NCBI RefSeq assembly: GCF_003202235.1
Contig: NZ_MASU01000013.1
Span: forward strand, 1-64,000
Direction of reading: 5' to 3'
Source of the DNA: Prauserella flavalba
Lineage (GTDB): Bacteria; Actinomycetota; Actinomycetes; Mycobacteriales; Pseudonocardiaceae
DNA length: 64,000 nt
Part shown: piece after piece, positions 34,075 through 42,418 of the stretch
Layout: each line of letters begins with the position of its first letter
Position numbering within the stretch: position 1 is the stretch's first letter
Translations under genes and position numbers: made by a program
The notes under the pieces: generated by a model
Databases searched by the model: none
What the model was told of the DNA's origin: nothing
The model's input: only the letters and a program-made list of their open reading frames with translations

Positions 34075-34335
34075 GTGCGGAAGGTACTGAAGAACGGCTA
34101 CGGAGTGCTCGCGATCGTCGCGCTGAGCATGGCGGTGGTGCTCGCGATCGTTTTCCTGGTGGCGCTGATTGTGGGTGGCGGCGCGGGAACCACTCTCAGC
34201 GAGTTCGGAGGCACGCTCGCCGAGTGGAGTATCTACATCGCGGCGCTGGCGATGGTGCCCGGCTTGATCTACGTCTATGTCACCCGTGAGCATTCGCTGA
34301 CCAGCAGGAAGAAAGAGCCTGCGGTGGAGAGCTGA
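34075..34335 (+). CDS. Small membrane protein, possible minimal TRAP small subunit
   Basis: An 86-residue protein with two clear membrane segments (about residues 10-36 and 50-70) and a charged C-terminus. The GTG start has GAGGAG 6 bases upstream. It lies 12 bases after the TRAP large permease and ends before a hairpin. Position suggests it replaces or completes the DctQ subunit, but that subunit normally has four helices and I see no family motif. The function is therefore tentative. Confidence 0.7.
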   Translation: MRKVLKNGYGVLAIVALSMAVVLAIVFLVALIVGGGAGTTLSEFGGTLAEWSIYIAALAMVPGLIYVYVTREHSLTSRKKEPAVES

Positions 34336-34345
34336 ACTCGGCTCA

Positions 34346-34378
34346 TCGGACCGTCCCGAGCACCGGGACCGGTTCCGA
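34346..34378 (+). terminator. Imperfect hairpin after the TRAP operon
   Basis: TCGGACCGTCCCG (34346-34358) pairs with CGGGACCGGTTCCGA (34364-34378) around loop AGCAC; the inner GTCCCG/CGGGAC is perfect and the outer part has two bulged bases. It starts 11 bases after the stop of the small membrane protein. Confidence 0.5.
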
Positions 34379-34430
34379 TACAGCGCGGATGGACACGGCC
34401 CGTGCGGGTCCCTGGTGATCGAGGTGGTCG

Positions 34431-34641
34431 CGGGGTCGCCGCCACCGCAGCCGCTACATGCTCGTCACCACGGTGTTCGGCTTGATCCTCGCCGTGCTGG
34501 ACGTTGTGGCTTTGGCGATCACGGGCATCCCTTGCCGGTGCTGTGGCGTGCTCGCGTTCCTGACGAACCACATCCCGAACGTCGGTTTCCTGCTCGGCCT
34601 CGTGCCACCCGCAGTGCCGGCGCTGCTCGAGGGAGGCTGGC
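34431..34641 (+). pseudogene. Fragment of an AI-2E family (PerM-type) transporter
   Basis: The plus strand reads YMLVTTVFGLILAVLDVVAL, then GVLAFLTNHIPNVGFLLGLV and PPAVPALLEGGW, a characteristic central block of AI-2E/PerM permeases. Between them the expected PLPVLW appears only in another frame (near 34528-34545), so at least two small indels are present. After 34641 the homology stops abruptly. Only about 70 of about 350 residues remain, so this is a gene remnant. Confidence 0.65.
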
Positions 34642-34918
34642 AGCACGAACACGGTGGTGACGAAGCCGACGACGGGCCGCATCAGCGCGATCACCGCGTG
34701 TGCCCCATCGTCGCGAGGGCGCTCGGAACGGGGGTCGCGGTGGTCGTAGCCGGTCCATGGCAACGCCAGTTTCCGGGTAACAGGGAACGGCCACGCTCTC
34801 GGTCAATGGTCACGCACACTCCGTGACTGTGTGTAACGAATCGCGGCGTTGACTCTCGGATCGGGGTCACTGACAGCTAGACTTGTGCGCTGCGCTCCCT
34901 TCGGGGAGGAGGTCGACG

Positions 34919-36334
34919 ATGACCAACGGATTCGGGACCCGCCGCAGCCGGCGCGAGGTACTCCGCACCGCCGCGATCGCAGCGCTCGGTGCCGCCGTTG
35001 CCGGTGCGTGCGCCGCGGAGGAGGAGGCCCCTGGCCCGGGCACCAGGTCCGGTCAGGCCCCCAGGGAGACCTTCCAGCAGCCGAGATCGAAGCTCTCCGG
35101 CGAGCTGACGATCTTGCTGTGGAGCCATTTCATCCCCAGCCACGACGTGTGGTTCGACAAGTTCGCGCGAGCCTGGGGCAATCGGGTCGGCGTCAAGGTG
35201 AGCGTCGATCACATCGACCTGGCTCAGATCCCCACCCGGATCGCCGCGGAGATGCAGGCGCGTCAGGGACACGACCTCATCCAGTACATCGCGACGCTGT
35301 CGCAGTTCGAGCCGAGCGTGCTCGACCAGCGCGACGTCGTCGAGGAGGCCAACAGCCGTTGGGGCGAGCAGCTGGCACTGTGCCGCAAGTCCAGCTACAA
35401 CCCCGCGACCGACAAGTTCTACGCCTACTCGCCGGGCTGGGTCCCCGACCCCGGCAACTACCGCCGATCGCTGTGGCGGTCGGCCGGGATGGCGGACGGA
35501 CCCCGGACGTGGGACGACCTGCTCACCGGCGCGGCCGAGATCAAGCGGAGCCAGCAGATCCCGCTGGGCCTCGGCATGTCGCAGGAGATCGACTCCAACA
35601 TGGTGCTGCGCGCGCTCATGTGGTCCTACGGCGCGTCGGAGCAGGACGAGAACGAGCAGGTCGTGATCAACTCCCCGGAGACTGTGGCCGCCGTGGAGTA
35701 CATGACCAGGCTCTACAAGCAGGCGATGACGCCCGAGATCTTCTCCTGGAACGCCGCGAGCAACAACCAGGGCCTGGTCGCGGGCAAGCTCTCCTACATC
35801 GTGAACTCGATCTCCGCCTGGCGTACCGCACAGGAGTCCAACCCGGCGGTTGCCGACGACACGTTCTTCGTGCCGGCACTGCGTGGGCCGAAGGACGCGC
35901 TGGCCGCCCAGCACGTGCTCTACAACTGGATCATCCCCCAGCATGCGAAGGGCGTTGACGCGGCGAAGGAGTTCCTGCTGCACTACACCGCGAACTTCGC
36001 CTCCGCGAGCTTCCAGTCCAAGCTCTACGACCTGCCTGCCTGGTCCAAGCTCACGCCCGAGCTGCCGAACTGGCTCGCGAGCGATCCGTTCGGCGCCCAA
36101 CCCGCCGACAAGCTGAAGCTGCTGAACGAGGCCATCCCGTGGAGCACGAACATCGGCCATCCCGGGCCCGCGAGCACGGCCATCGGCGAGGTGTTCAGCA
36201 CCTTCGTCATCCCGAACATGTTCGCCAAGGCCGCCCGCGGCGACGCCACGCCTGAGCAGGCGGTCGCCGAGGCGGATCGCCAGATCAAGGCGATCTTCGA
36301 CAAGTGGCGGGCCGCTGGGCTCGTCGGCGGCTGA
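34919..36334 (+). CDS. ABC transporter substrate-binding lipoprotein (carbohydrate type)
   Basis: A 471-residue extracellular solute-binding protein of the MalE/sugar family. The N-terminus has a twin-arginine-like RRSRREVLRTAAIAALGAA stretch leading to a lipobox (AGAC), so Tat export and lipid anchoring are likely. The mature domain shows LTILLWSHFIPSHDVWFDKFA and PRTWDDLLTGAAEIKRSQ, typical of sugar-binding proteins. ATG 34919 is selected for the GGAGGAGG about 7 bases upstream; the longer frame from 34883 would bury it. It begins a four-gene importer operon; the sugar is not predictable. Confidence 0.9.
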   Translation: MTNGFGTRRSRREVLRTAAIAALGAAVAGACAAEEEAPGPGTRSGQAPRETFQQPRSKLSGELTILLWSHFIPSHDVWFDKFARAWGNRVGVKVSVDHIDLAQIPTRIAAEMQARQGHDLIQYIATLSQFEPSVLDQRDVVEEANSRWGEQLALCRKSSYNPATDKFYAYSPGWVPDPGNYRRSLWRSAGMADGPRTWDDLLTGAAEIKRSQQIPLGLGMSQEIDSNMVLRALMWSYGASEQDENEQVVINSPETVAAVEYMTRLYKQAMTPEIFSWNAASNNQGLVAGKLSYIVNSISAWRTAQESNPAVADDTFFVPALRGPKDALAAQHVLYNWIIPQHAKGVDAAKEFLLHYTANFASASFQSKLYDLPAWSKLTPELPNWLASDPFGAQPADKLKLLNEAIPWSTNIGHPGPASTAIGEVFSTFVIPNMFAKAARGDATPEQAVAEADRQIKAIFDKWRAAGLVGG

Positions 36335-36339
36335 GTGCG

Positions 36340-37380
36340 ATGGCGGTCGTCGAGGTCCGCGAGCTGGTGAAGCACTTCGACGGAGGGCGGGTGCACGCCA
36401 TCGACGGGGTGAGCCTGGCCGCGGCCGGTGGCGAGTACCTCGTGCTGCTCGGTCCTTCCGGTTGCGGGAAGACCACCTTGCTGCGCACCATCGCGGGTCT
36501 CGAACAGCCGACGAGCGGCGACGTGCTGATCGGCGGAGACGTGGTGACCGGGTTGCCACCACGTGCGCGACGGATCGCGATGGTGTTCCAGAGCTACGCC
36601 CTTTACCCGCACAAAACGGTGCTCGCCAACATCGTCTTCCCGCTCAAGGCCGCGGGAATGGGCAGGCAGGACCGCGACCGTAAGGCTCTCTGGGCTGCCG
36701 AGTTGCTGGGCATCGCGCCGCTGCTGGATCGCAAGCCGCGGCAGCTCTCCGGCGGGGAACGGCAACGCGTGGCGCTGGCCAGGGCGATGGTCCGTGACCC
36801 TCAGGTTTTCCTGCTCGACGAACCCCTGTCCAATTTGGACGCCAAGCTGCGCGCGAGCGCCCGCGACGAGCTGAAGAGCTTCCAGCAGGAGGTCGGCACC
36901 ACCACCATCTACGTGACCCACGACCAGGCCGAGGCGATGGGTCTCGGCGACCGGATCGCGGTGCTCACCGACGGAACGGTCCGCCAGGTGGGCCCGCCCA
37001 AGGAGATCTATGACGAACCCGCCGACAAGTTCGTCGCGACGTTCATCGGGTCGCCGCCGATGAACCTCGTCGAGCACGACGGGAGCCTGGTGGGGTTCCG
37101 GCCCGAGCATCTGCTTCCCGCGGAGAGCCTGCCCGCGACCGGTGTGGTCGAAGTGCCGCTCGCCGTCGACCGCATCGAGTACCTCTCCGGCGACCGCCAC
37201 GTCTACGGAACCGTCTGGCGAATCGGCGAGCGGTCCAGGGTCGTGGCGCGGATACCGGCCACTGTGGACACGCCGATCGTCTCGGGGGAGACCTACGCGT
37301 TCGCCGTGCCGGAGCGCAGGCTTCGCTTCTTCGATGCCGAGTCCGGGCGGCGGCGCGCGCCCGTCGCGCTCGGTGGCTGA
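36340..37380 (+). CDS. ABC transporter ATP-binding protein (MalK/UgpC type)
   Basis: A 346-residue ABC ATPase with all motifs: Walker A GPSGCGKTT near 36-44, Q-loop FQSYALYPHKTV, signature LSGGERQRVALARAM near 132, Walker B VFLLDEPLSNLDAKL near 152, and H-loop YVTHDQAEAMGLGDRIAVL near 190. A C-terminal TOBE-type regulatory domain follows from about residue 235, as in sugar importers. The ATG at 36340 is 5 bases after the binding-protein stop. It energises the two permeases encoded next. Confidence 0.93.
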   Translation: MAVVEVRELVKHFDGGRVHAIDGVSLAAAGGEYLVLLGPSGCGKTTLLRTIAGLEQPTSGDVLIGGDVVTGLPPRARRIAMVFQSYALYPHKTVLANIVFPLKAAGMGRQDRDRKALWAAELLGIAPLLDRKPRQLSGGERQRVALARAMVRDPQVFLLDEPLSNLDAKLRASARDELKSFQQEVGTTTIYVTHDQAEAMGLGDRIAVLTDGTVRQVGPPKEIYDEPADKFVATFIGSPPMNLVEHDGSLVGFRPEHLLPAESLPATGVVEVPLAVDRIEYLSGDRHVYGTVWRIGERSRVVARIPATVDTPIVSGETYAFAVPERRLRFFDAESGRRRAPVALGG

Positions 37381-37381
37381 C

Positions 37382-38320
37382 ATGGCCACCACCGCTGAAC
37401 AGCCGACCACGCGACCGATCGCGGCGGCGCGGCGGCGCCTCGCCGATCGCGACGGCGTGCTCTCGTGGGCGTTCGTCGTGCCGAGCGTCGTCTACATCGT
37501 CGCGCTGGTGGGTCTTCCGTTCGGTCTGGCGATCGCGTTCGCGTTCTCGGACGTGTCGGCGGGCGACCCGTCCTACGATTTCGTCGGCCTGCGCAACTTC
37601 CGCAGGGTCGTCGACGATCCGGTGTTCTGGCGGTCCGTGGGCAACACGTTCGTTTTCACCCTGATCTCCATGGCCCTGATCGTGTTGCTGGGCAAGGTGC
37701 TCGCGAACATCCTCGTCGCGGATTTCCGGGGGAAGTGGGTGGTCCGGTTCCTCGTGCTGCTGCCCTGGACCACACCGGTGGCACTGTCGTCGATCTCCTG
37801 GCTGTGGTTGCTGGACTCGATCTACTCGCCGATCGACTGGGTGCTGCGCCAGTTCGGCGCGCTCGGTCCGGTCGAGAACATGTACTGGCTCGGCCAGCCG
37901 GGGCTGTCGATGACCTCGGTGATCGCGGTGCACGTCTGGCGGCTCACGCCACTCGCCGCGGTGATCATGATGGCCGGGCTCATGTCGATCCCGAAGGAGA
38001 TCGACGAGGCCGCCAGGGTCGACGGCGCCGGGTACTGGCGCAGGATGTTCGAGATCACCATCCCACTCGTCCTGCCCGTCGCGGCGATCGCGGCCCTCTT
38101 CGGCGCGATCTTCACGTTCACCGACATGGCGGTGGTCCGCGTGCTCACCCGGGGCGGCCCGAACGATTCGACCCAGGTACTCGCGAGCTGGGCGTTCTAT
38201 CGCGGCATCGACGGTGGTGACGTCGCGCAGGGGGCCGTGATCGCGCTGTTCCTGTTCCCGCTCCTGCTCGCGGCAGCCGTGCTCATCCTGCGCGCCGTGC
38301 GCAAGATCGAGGTGCGCTGA
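37382..38320 (+). CDS. ABC transporter permease (MalF/UgpA type)
   Basis: A 312-residue membrane protein with six hydrophobic segments after a short cytoplasmic N-terminus. The EAA loop that contacts the ATPase is seen as IPKEIDEAARVDGAGYWRRMFEITIPLVLP near 203-232. It is one of the two inner-membrane subunits of the importer. The start is taken at ATG 37382, one base past the ATPase stop; the longer upstream frame is shadow. The stop overlaps the next permease start. Confidence 0.92.
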   Translation: MATTAEQPTTRPIAAARRRLADRDGVLSWAFVVPSVVYIVALVGLPFGLAIAFAFSDVSAGDPSYDFVGLRNFRRVVDDPVFWRSVGNTFVFTLISMALIVLLGKVLANILVADFRGKWVVRFLVLLPWTTPVALSSISWLWLLDSIYSPIDWVLRQFGALGPVENMYWLGQPGLSMTSVIAVHVWRLTPLAAVIMMAGLMSIPKEIDEAARVDGAGYWRRMFEITIPLVLPVAAIAALFGAIFTFTDMAVVRVLTRGGPNDSTQVLASWAFYRGIDGGDVAQGAVIALFLFPLLLAAAVLILRAVRKIEVR

Positions 38321-39189
38321 TGGCCGCGGCGACGTCGGGACGGCGGTATGCGAGGCGCCACCTCGCCGCCAGGACCGGCTTGTACCTGGCGGCGATCCTT
38401 GCCGCCCTGCTCTGTGCCGCGCCGTTCTTGTGGAGCCTGATCACCGCGTTCAAGCAGAACCGCGACCTGTACAACCCCCAGAACAACCCGTTCCTGTTCA
38501 ACCGGCCTGCCACCTCGGACCACGTGCTGTACCTGTTCACGGACACGGCGTTCCTCACGTTCGTGTGGAACACGGTGCTGGTCGGCGGGCTGGTCGTGCT
38601 GATCACGCTCGCGTTGAGCCTGCCCGCCGCGTACTCGCTGGCGAGGCTCGACCGGCCGTGGTCAGGCCGGATGGCGATCGGCATCTTCCTGGTGTACCTG
38701 GTGCCGCCGAGCCTGCTGTTCCTGGCGTTGTCGCGCATGGTGGTCGCGGTGGGCCTGCAGGACTCGACGTGGTCGTTGGTGCTGGTCTACCCGACGATCA
38801 CCATTCCGGTGTCGGTCTGGCTGCTGATGGGCTTCCTCAAGGGCATCCCGAAGGACATCGAAGAGCAGGCGATGGTCGACGGCTACAGCCGCCTGGGCGC
38901 GTTCCTGCGCGCGGTGGTCCCGCTGGCGTTCCCCGGCATCGTCGCCGTGATAGTCTTCGCGTTCACGCTCACCGCGAGTGAGTTCATCTACGCGCTCGCG
39001 TTCGTCGCGCCGACGGAGGAGATGACGGTGAGTACCGGGGTGCCCACGCAGCTGGTGCGCGGCGATGTCTTCTTCTGGCAGTCCCTGCAAGCGGCGGCCG
39101 TGCTGGTCGCCGTCCCGATCGCGCTGGTGTTCAACTGGTTCCTGGACAAGTTCGTCGCCGGTTTCACCATGGGCGCGGTCAAGGAGTGA
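38320..39189 (+). CDS. ABC transporter permease (MalG/UgpE type)
   Basis: A 289-residue permease, the second membrane subunit. Six hydrophobic segments and an EAA loop, IPKDIEEQAMVDGYSRLGAFLRAVVPLAFPG (about 182-212), are visible. ATG 38320 shares one base with the preceding stop. No sugar-metabolising gene follows; the operon runs straight into a decayed DUF3040 gene on the opposite strand. Confidence 0.92.
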   Translation: MAAATSGRRYARRHLAARTGLYLAAILAALLCAAPFLWSLITAFKQNRDLYNPQNNPFLFNRPATSDHVLYLFTDTAFLTFVWNTVLVGGLVVLITLALSLPAAYSLARLDRPWSGRMAIGIFLVYLVPPSLLFLALSRMVVAVGLQDSTWSLVLVYPTITIPVSVWLLMGFLKGIPKDIEEQAMVDGYSRLGAFLRAVVPLAFPGIVAVIVFAFTLTASEFIYALAFVAPTEEMTVSTGVPTQLVRGDVFFWQSLQAAAVLVAVPIALVFNWFLDKFVAGFTMGAVKE

Positions 39190-39211
39190 CCCGCCGACGG
39201 GAATCGCGAGG

Positions 39212-39533
39212 TCAGGCGGCGGCGCAGCGGGGGCAGTGCTGTTCCGAGGCCGGTGCCAAGTGGTCGCAGCTCGGGTGGTGGTAGCTCTTCGCGACCCACC
39301 GGATTGGCTCGACGGCGCCGAATGCGAGCACGACGAGGCCGACCAGCACCTACCGGCTACGAGTAGGCCCACGCCCACGACGGCGGCGGCGAGGATGCCC
39401 AGCGTCAGGAACGTCGACGTGGAGTCCTCCGGCGGGGTCACCCGGCGCAGCGACTTGTCGAGCCGAGCGTCCTCGGCGCGGAGGCTGTGTTCGAGCTCGG
39501 CCAGTGCGTGTTGTCCTGCTCACTCAGTGGCAT
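39212..39533 (-). pseudogene. DUF3040 domain membrane protein with zinc-ribbon-like tail, frameshifted
   Basis: The minus strand begins MPLSEQD, the classic DUF3040 start. The next part is HALAELEHSLRAEDARLDKS in a second frame (break near 39511). TPPEDSTSTFLTLGILAAAV and VGLLVAG follow, and after another break near 39350 come VLVGLVVLAFGAVEPIRWVA and a tail HHPSCDHLAPASEQHCPRC. All parts of a small (about 105 residue) membrane protein are present in order, but two frameshifts separate them. It looks recently inactivated; sequencing error at two sites is the alternative. Confidence 0.7.
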
Positions 39534-39639
39534 GGCCGGCCGCGCGAGAATGGTGCGCTGAATTGATGTGCTTGAGTTCGGCCTGGTCCGCAGCGGTCGC
39601 GGAGGTCCTCAATCAGGACTGCCTTCGCGCCTGGTGCCG

Positions 39640-40140
39640 CGCGCGCACTTGGTCGACAGCATCTATGTCGCGCAGGCCGCCTATCGCCACATGAAAGAAT
39701 CCGGCTACGGACGACTCGTCCACACGACGAGTGGCTCCGGGCTCTTCGGGAGTTTCGCCCAACTGAACTATGCCGCCGCCAAGGCCGGTATCGCCGGGAT
39801 GTCGTGCACCGTCGCGATCGAGGGAGCACGCTACGGCATCCTCTCCAACTGCATCGCGCCGTTGGCCGCTCGTACCGGGACGACGGGCGGCGTCTTCGGA
39901 AAGCTGACCGACCGGCTGGCTGGCTCCGGAGAGGTCTTCAGCGCGGGCGGCGGCCGGTTCGCGCGGGTCTTCACCGCCTACACGCCCGGATGGACCGCGC
40001 CCTCCGACAACGGGCACACGACTCCCTCGGAGATGGCCGCACACCTGGAGCGCATCCGGGACGGCAGCCGGTTCACCATCCCGGTCAGCGGGGCCGAGGA
40101 GGTACACCACCTTGCCCGACTGCTGCGAACAGATTCCTGA
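39640..40140 (+). pseudogene. Short-chain dehydrogenase, C-terminal part only
   Basis: The frame gives VDSIYVAQAAYRHMKESGYG, then TTSGSGLFGSFAQLNYAAAK with the catalytic Ser, Tyr and Lys (YxxxK). The rest is a C-terminal region like that of bacterial HSD17B4-type SDRs, ending in a stop at 40140. The N-terminal Rossmann half with TGxxxGxG is missing; upstream bases in the frame show no homology and no credible start. It is a truncated, presumably non-functional gene. Confidence 0.65.
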
Positions 40141-40278
40141 GAGGTCAGGCGGACAGACTGGTTCGGCACCGACGGCCGTGGCCTGGCCGGCGAGTGACGC
40201 ATTGCCTCTGCACGTCCGTGACCGGGCGCGCCGAGCAGCGGCCGTTCGTCGGAGATTCTCGTTCCTGATTGCGGCAGG

Positions 40279-40770
40279 TCAGTTTCTCCCTTCGCGGACG
40301 TCCTTCCCCTGCTCGGCGAACGCCTTGAAATCCTCCATGTGCTGTTGCGACTGCTTGTGGAAGGCGCCGGGCATGAGAAGCCCCATCAGCCGCATCAGCA
40401 GGCTGCTGAACCGGTATTCGCTTGCTTGCTCCCAGAGCGTCGTCTCCGGACTGGTTTCGGTCAGCCGATCGCGCACGACGCTCCACATGCCCGCGCCGAC
40501 GATCTCGCGGTCGAAGTGAACGACGGTCTCTTTCGGGATCCCGTGCAGGTCTGCCGGATCGCGACGTGTGATCGTCTCGGTGCATTCGATCTGCCGCTTC
40601 CCCGACTGCATCACGACCCGCGACTTCGTACCGAGCTGCCCGTGCATCCCATGCACCGGCTCATGCAGCACTATGCCTCGCAGCCACTTCGGCAGGTGTG
40701 CCGGGTCGGCGAGCAGCTGGGCCACTTGCTCTCGCGGCAGGGCGATCTCGATCGAGTTGGTGTACTTCAT
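40279..40770 (-). CDS. SRPBCC family protein
   Basis: A 163-residue polyketide-cyclase/START-fold protein: YTNSIEIALPREQVAQLLADPAHLPKWL opens the fold (residues 3-30, two stretches), and the long C-terminal helix MPGAFHKQSQQHMEDFKAFAEQG closes it. ATG 40770 is chosen since AGAAGGA lies 9 bases upstream; an ATG at 40779 abuts that site. It precedes no clear partner but is transcribed in the same direction as the ArsR-SRPBCC pair upstream, 95 bases away. No catalytic function can be assigned. Confidence 0.85.
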   Translation of the reverse strand: MKYTNSIEIALPREQVAQLLADPAHLPKWLRGIVLHEPVHGMHGQLGTKSRVVMQSGKRQIECTETITRRDPADLHGIPKETVVHFDREIVGAGMWSVVRDRLTETSPETTLWEQASEYRFSSLLMRLMGLLMPGAFHKQSQQHMEDFKAFAEQGKDVREGRN

Positions 40771-40865
40771 GGCGCGCATTCCTTCTAGGGGTGGGACAAC
40801 ATGCTGTTGTGCTGCTTGGCGGCGCAGGCCCCAGGAATGCCGGTCAGCGCACCGCAGCGGGGATG

Positions 40866-41510
40866 TCAGGCCGGATCGGGTGCGTAGAACTTGGTGGTGG
40901 CCTCGACCGCGGCCGCGACGTGCTCAGGTTCGCCACCGGCGGCCAGGTGAGCCTCGCCCCAGGCCGCGGCGCTGCGCCGGATGAACTCGCGCCCTTCGGG
41001 CGACTTCTCGACCGCCTCGTGGTCGGTGGTCTCGCCACCGGCCAACAGCCGGGACAGGGCGAGGAGATGCAGGTCCCAGCCAACGCCGCCGGCACCGGGG
41101 CCGTAGGTCGGGAAGAGGGGCTCCTCGACGACCGCTGCGTGGATCAGCTCGAATTCGGTATCGCCGGTCGGGCCCGGGACCAGACGCACTTCCACCTCGC
41201 TCGTGCCGGGCCACGCGTCGGCGTCCGGCCCGTAGAGCCAGGACACCTTGAGCAGACGCGGCGGCTCGCACCGGAGGATCTCGCCGTGCTCGCCACCCTC
41301 CAATTCGAACTTCCCGCCAATCCGCAGCTCCCCGGTGACCGGTTTCAACCAGCGACGCAGCCGCTCAGGGCTGGTAACGGCGTCCCAGACGTCCTCGACC
41401 TGCGCTTCGTATCGACGCCGCACCTCGATGGTGTACGCCTCGCCGGCGGGCACCTTGCCCTTGCCCATTGCCCGGCGTGCGGTGGCCAGTTCATCCAAGA
41501 TGTCTTTCAT
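40866..41510 (-). CDS. SRPBCC (AHSA1-like) domain protein
   Basis: A 214-residue protein with an AHSA1 fold: VRRRYEAQVEDVWDAVTSPERLRRWL near 30, GGKFELEGGEHGEILRCEPPRLLKVSW in the sheet, and TEFELIHAAVVEEP. A C-terminal extension of about 60 residues (from GWDLHLLALSRLLAGGE) is typical of the group linked to ArsR genes. The start at 41510 follows the ArsR stop by one base, so the two are co-transcribed and likely co-regulated. Confidence 0.88.
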   Translation of the reverse strand: MKDILDELATARRAMGKGKVPAGEAYTIEVRRRYEAQVEDVWDAVTSPERLRRWLKPVTGELRIGGKFELEGGEHGEILRCEPPRLLKVSWLYGPDADAWPGTSEVEVRLVPGPTGDTEFELIHAAVVEEPLFPTYGPGAGGVGWDLHLLALSRLLAGGETTDHEAVEKSPEGREFIRRSAAAWGEAHLAAGGEPEHVAAAVEATTKFYAPDPA

Positions 41511-41511
41511 G

Positions 41512-41919
41512 TCATGTTCCCTTCGCTGATGGATCGGTCTTGCCCGCATCGGTGCCGGGCTCAGCCGGTCGGCTGGGCTTCCCGCCAGCCGACCTCCGAG
41601 CTGCTCGCCTGCCCCGGGCCAGCTCGGTTCCCAGAGCGTCGAGGCGTTGTTCCCACAACCGGCGAAAGCGGTCCAACCACGCGTCAACCTCGCTCAGCGG
41701 CGCGGGCTCGACGGCGTAGAACCGGCGAGCGCCCTCAGCCCGCACCGACGCGAACCCGCCGTCACGCAGCACGCGCAGATGCTGTGAGACACCCGGCTGG
41801 GAGAGTCCGAACTCGGCCCGGATCACATCCGTAATCGCGCCAGAGGTCTGCTCACCGTCCGCGAGCAGCTCCAGAATGCGCCGGCGTACCGGGTCGCCAA
41901 GGATGTCGAACGCGTGCAC
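41512..41919 (-). CDS. ArsR family transcriptional regulator
   Basis: A 135-residue winged-helix repressor, with FDILGDPVRRRILELLADGE and LSQPGVSQHLRVLRDGGFAS forming the HTH. No metal-binding cysteines are seen. The last 40 residues are basic and low-complexity, longer than usual. It leads the ArsR-AHSA1 pair with the 40866 gene, mirroring the pair at 28838-29634. Confidence 0.9.
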   Translation of the reverse strand: MHAFDILGDPVRRRILELLADGEQTSGAITDVIRAEFGLSQPGVSQHLRVLRDGGFASVRAEGARRFYAVEPAPLSEVDAWLDRFRRLWEQRLDALGTELARGRRAARRSAGGKPSRPAEPGTDAGKTDPSAKGT

Positions 41920-41943
41920 AAGCCTGGATCATACCAGTCTACA

Positions 41944-41953
41944 CTTATATAAG
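41944..41953. promoter_or_regulatory. Candidate ArsR operator
   Basis: CTTATATAAG is a perfect 10-bp palindrome 24 bases upstream of the ArsR start, in a markedly AT-rich patch. It is the likely self-regulatory and promoter site of the ArsR-SRPBCC operon. Confidence 0.45.
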
Positions 41954-42180
41954 GCAGTGCTGTAATCCTGTGCTACGTTCGGCTTGGAGTTCGGCTTCGT
42001 GCGGAGGATGTGGCGAAGGAGGAAGACTGTCCTAGCTCCGCGAGGGATCGGCACCGGGCGGATTCGGATCCCCGCGTTGTTCACTCGTCGGCGAGCGCGC
42101 GCTTCGACCGTGCGGCGACCCGGACGCCATCGCACGGCGACTCGGGTCAACGTGCTGGATGTCGGGTAGGTGGGCGTTTG

Positions 42181-42349
42181 GGTTCCCGCGGTTGATCCGG
42201 TGCCGTAGTTGGCTGGCAAGGGCGTGTTCGTGGAGCGAGACGAGGCGATACACCGAGCGCTGGTTCCCGAGGTGTTGGGCGGCGGCGATCCCGAGTCCGA
42301 TGGACAGGTGGGTCTTGCCGGTTCCGGCCGGGCCGAGCCTCACCAGTGC
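42181..42349 (-). pseudogene. IstB-like ATPase remnant (IS21-family insertion sequence)
   Basis: The minus strand contains LVRLGPAGTGKTHLSIGLGI followed by AAAQHLGNQRSVYRLVSL, the Walker A region of IstB transposition helper proteins. Only about 55 residues remain; no start, no transposase and no clear terminal repeats are visible. It marks a past IS21 insertion between the ArsR and DHFR-type genes. Confidence 0.6.
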
Positions 42350-42418
42350 TACAGACACGTAGCCGGTTACCGCACAAGGGGGACAGGGGCAGCCGGACCC
42401 TGCCACGGTCCGCGTTGG

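Noticed and set aside
42181-42349. An intact IS21 element
   Set aside because: Only about 55 residues of IstB remain and no transposase or terminal repeats could be found.
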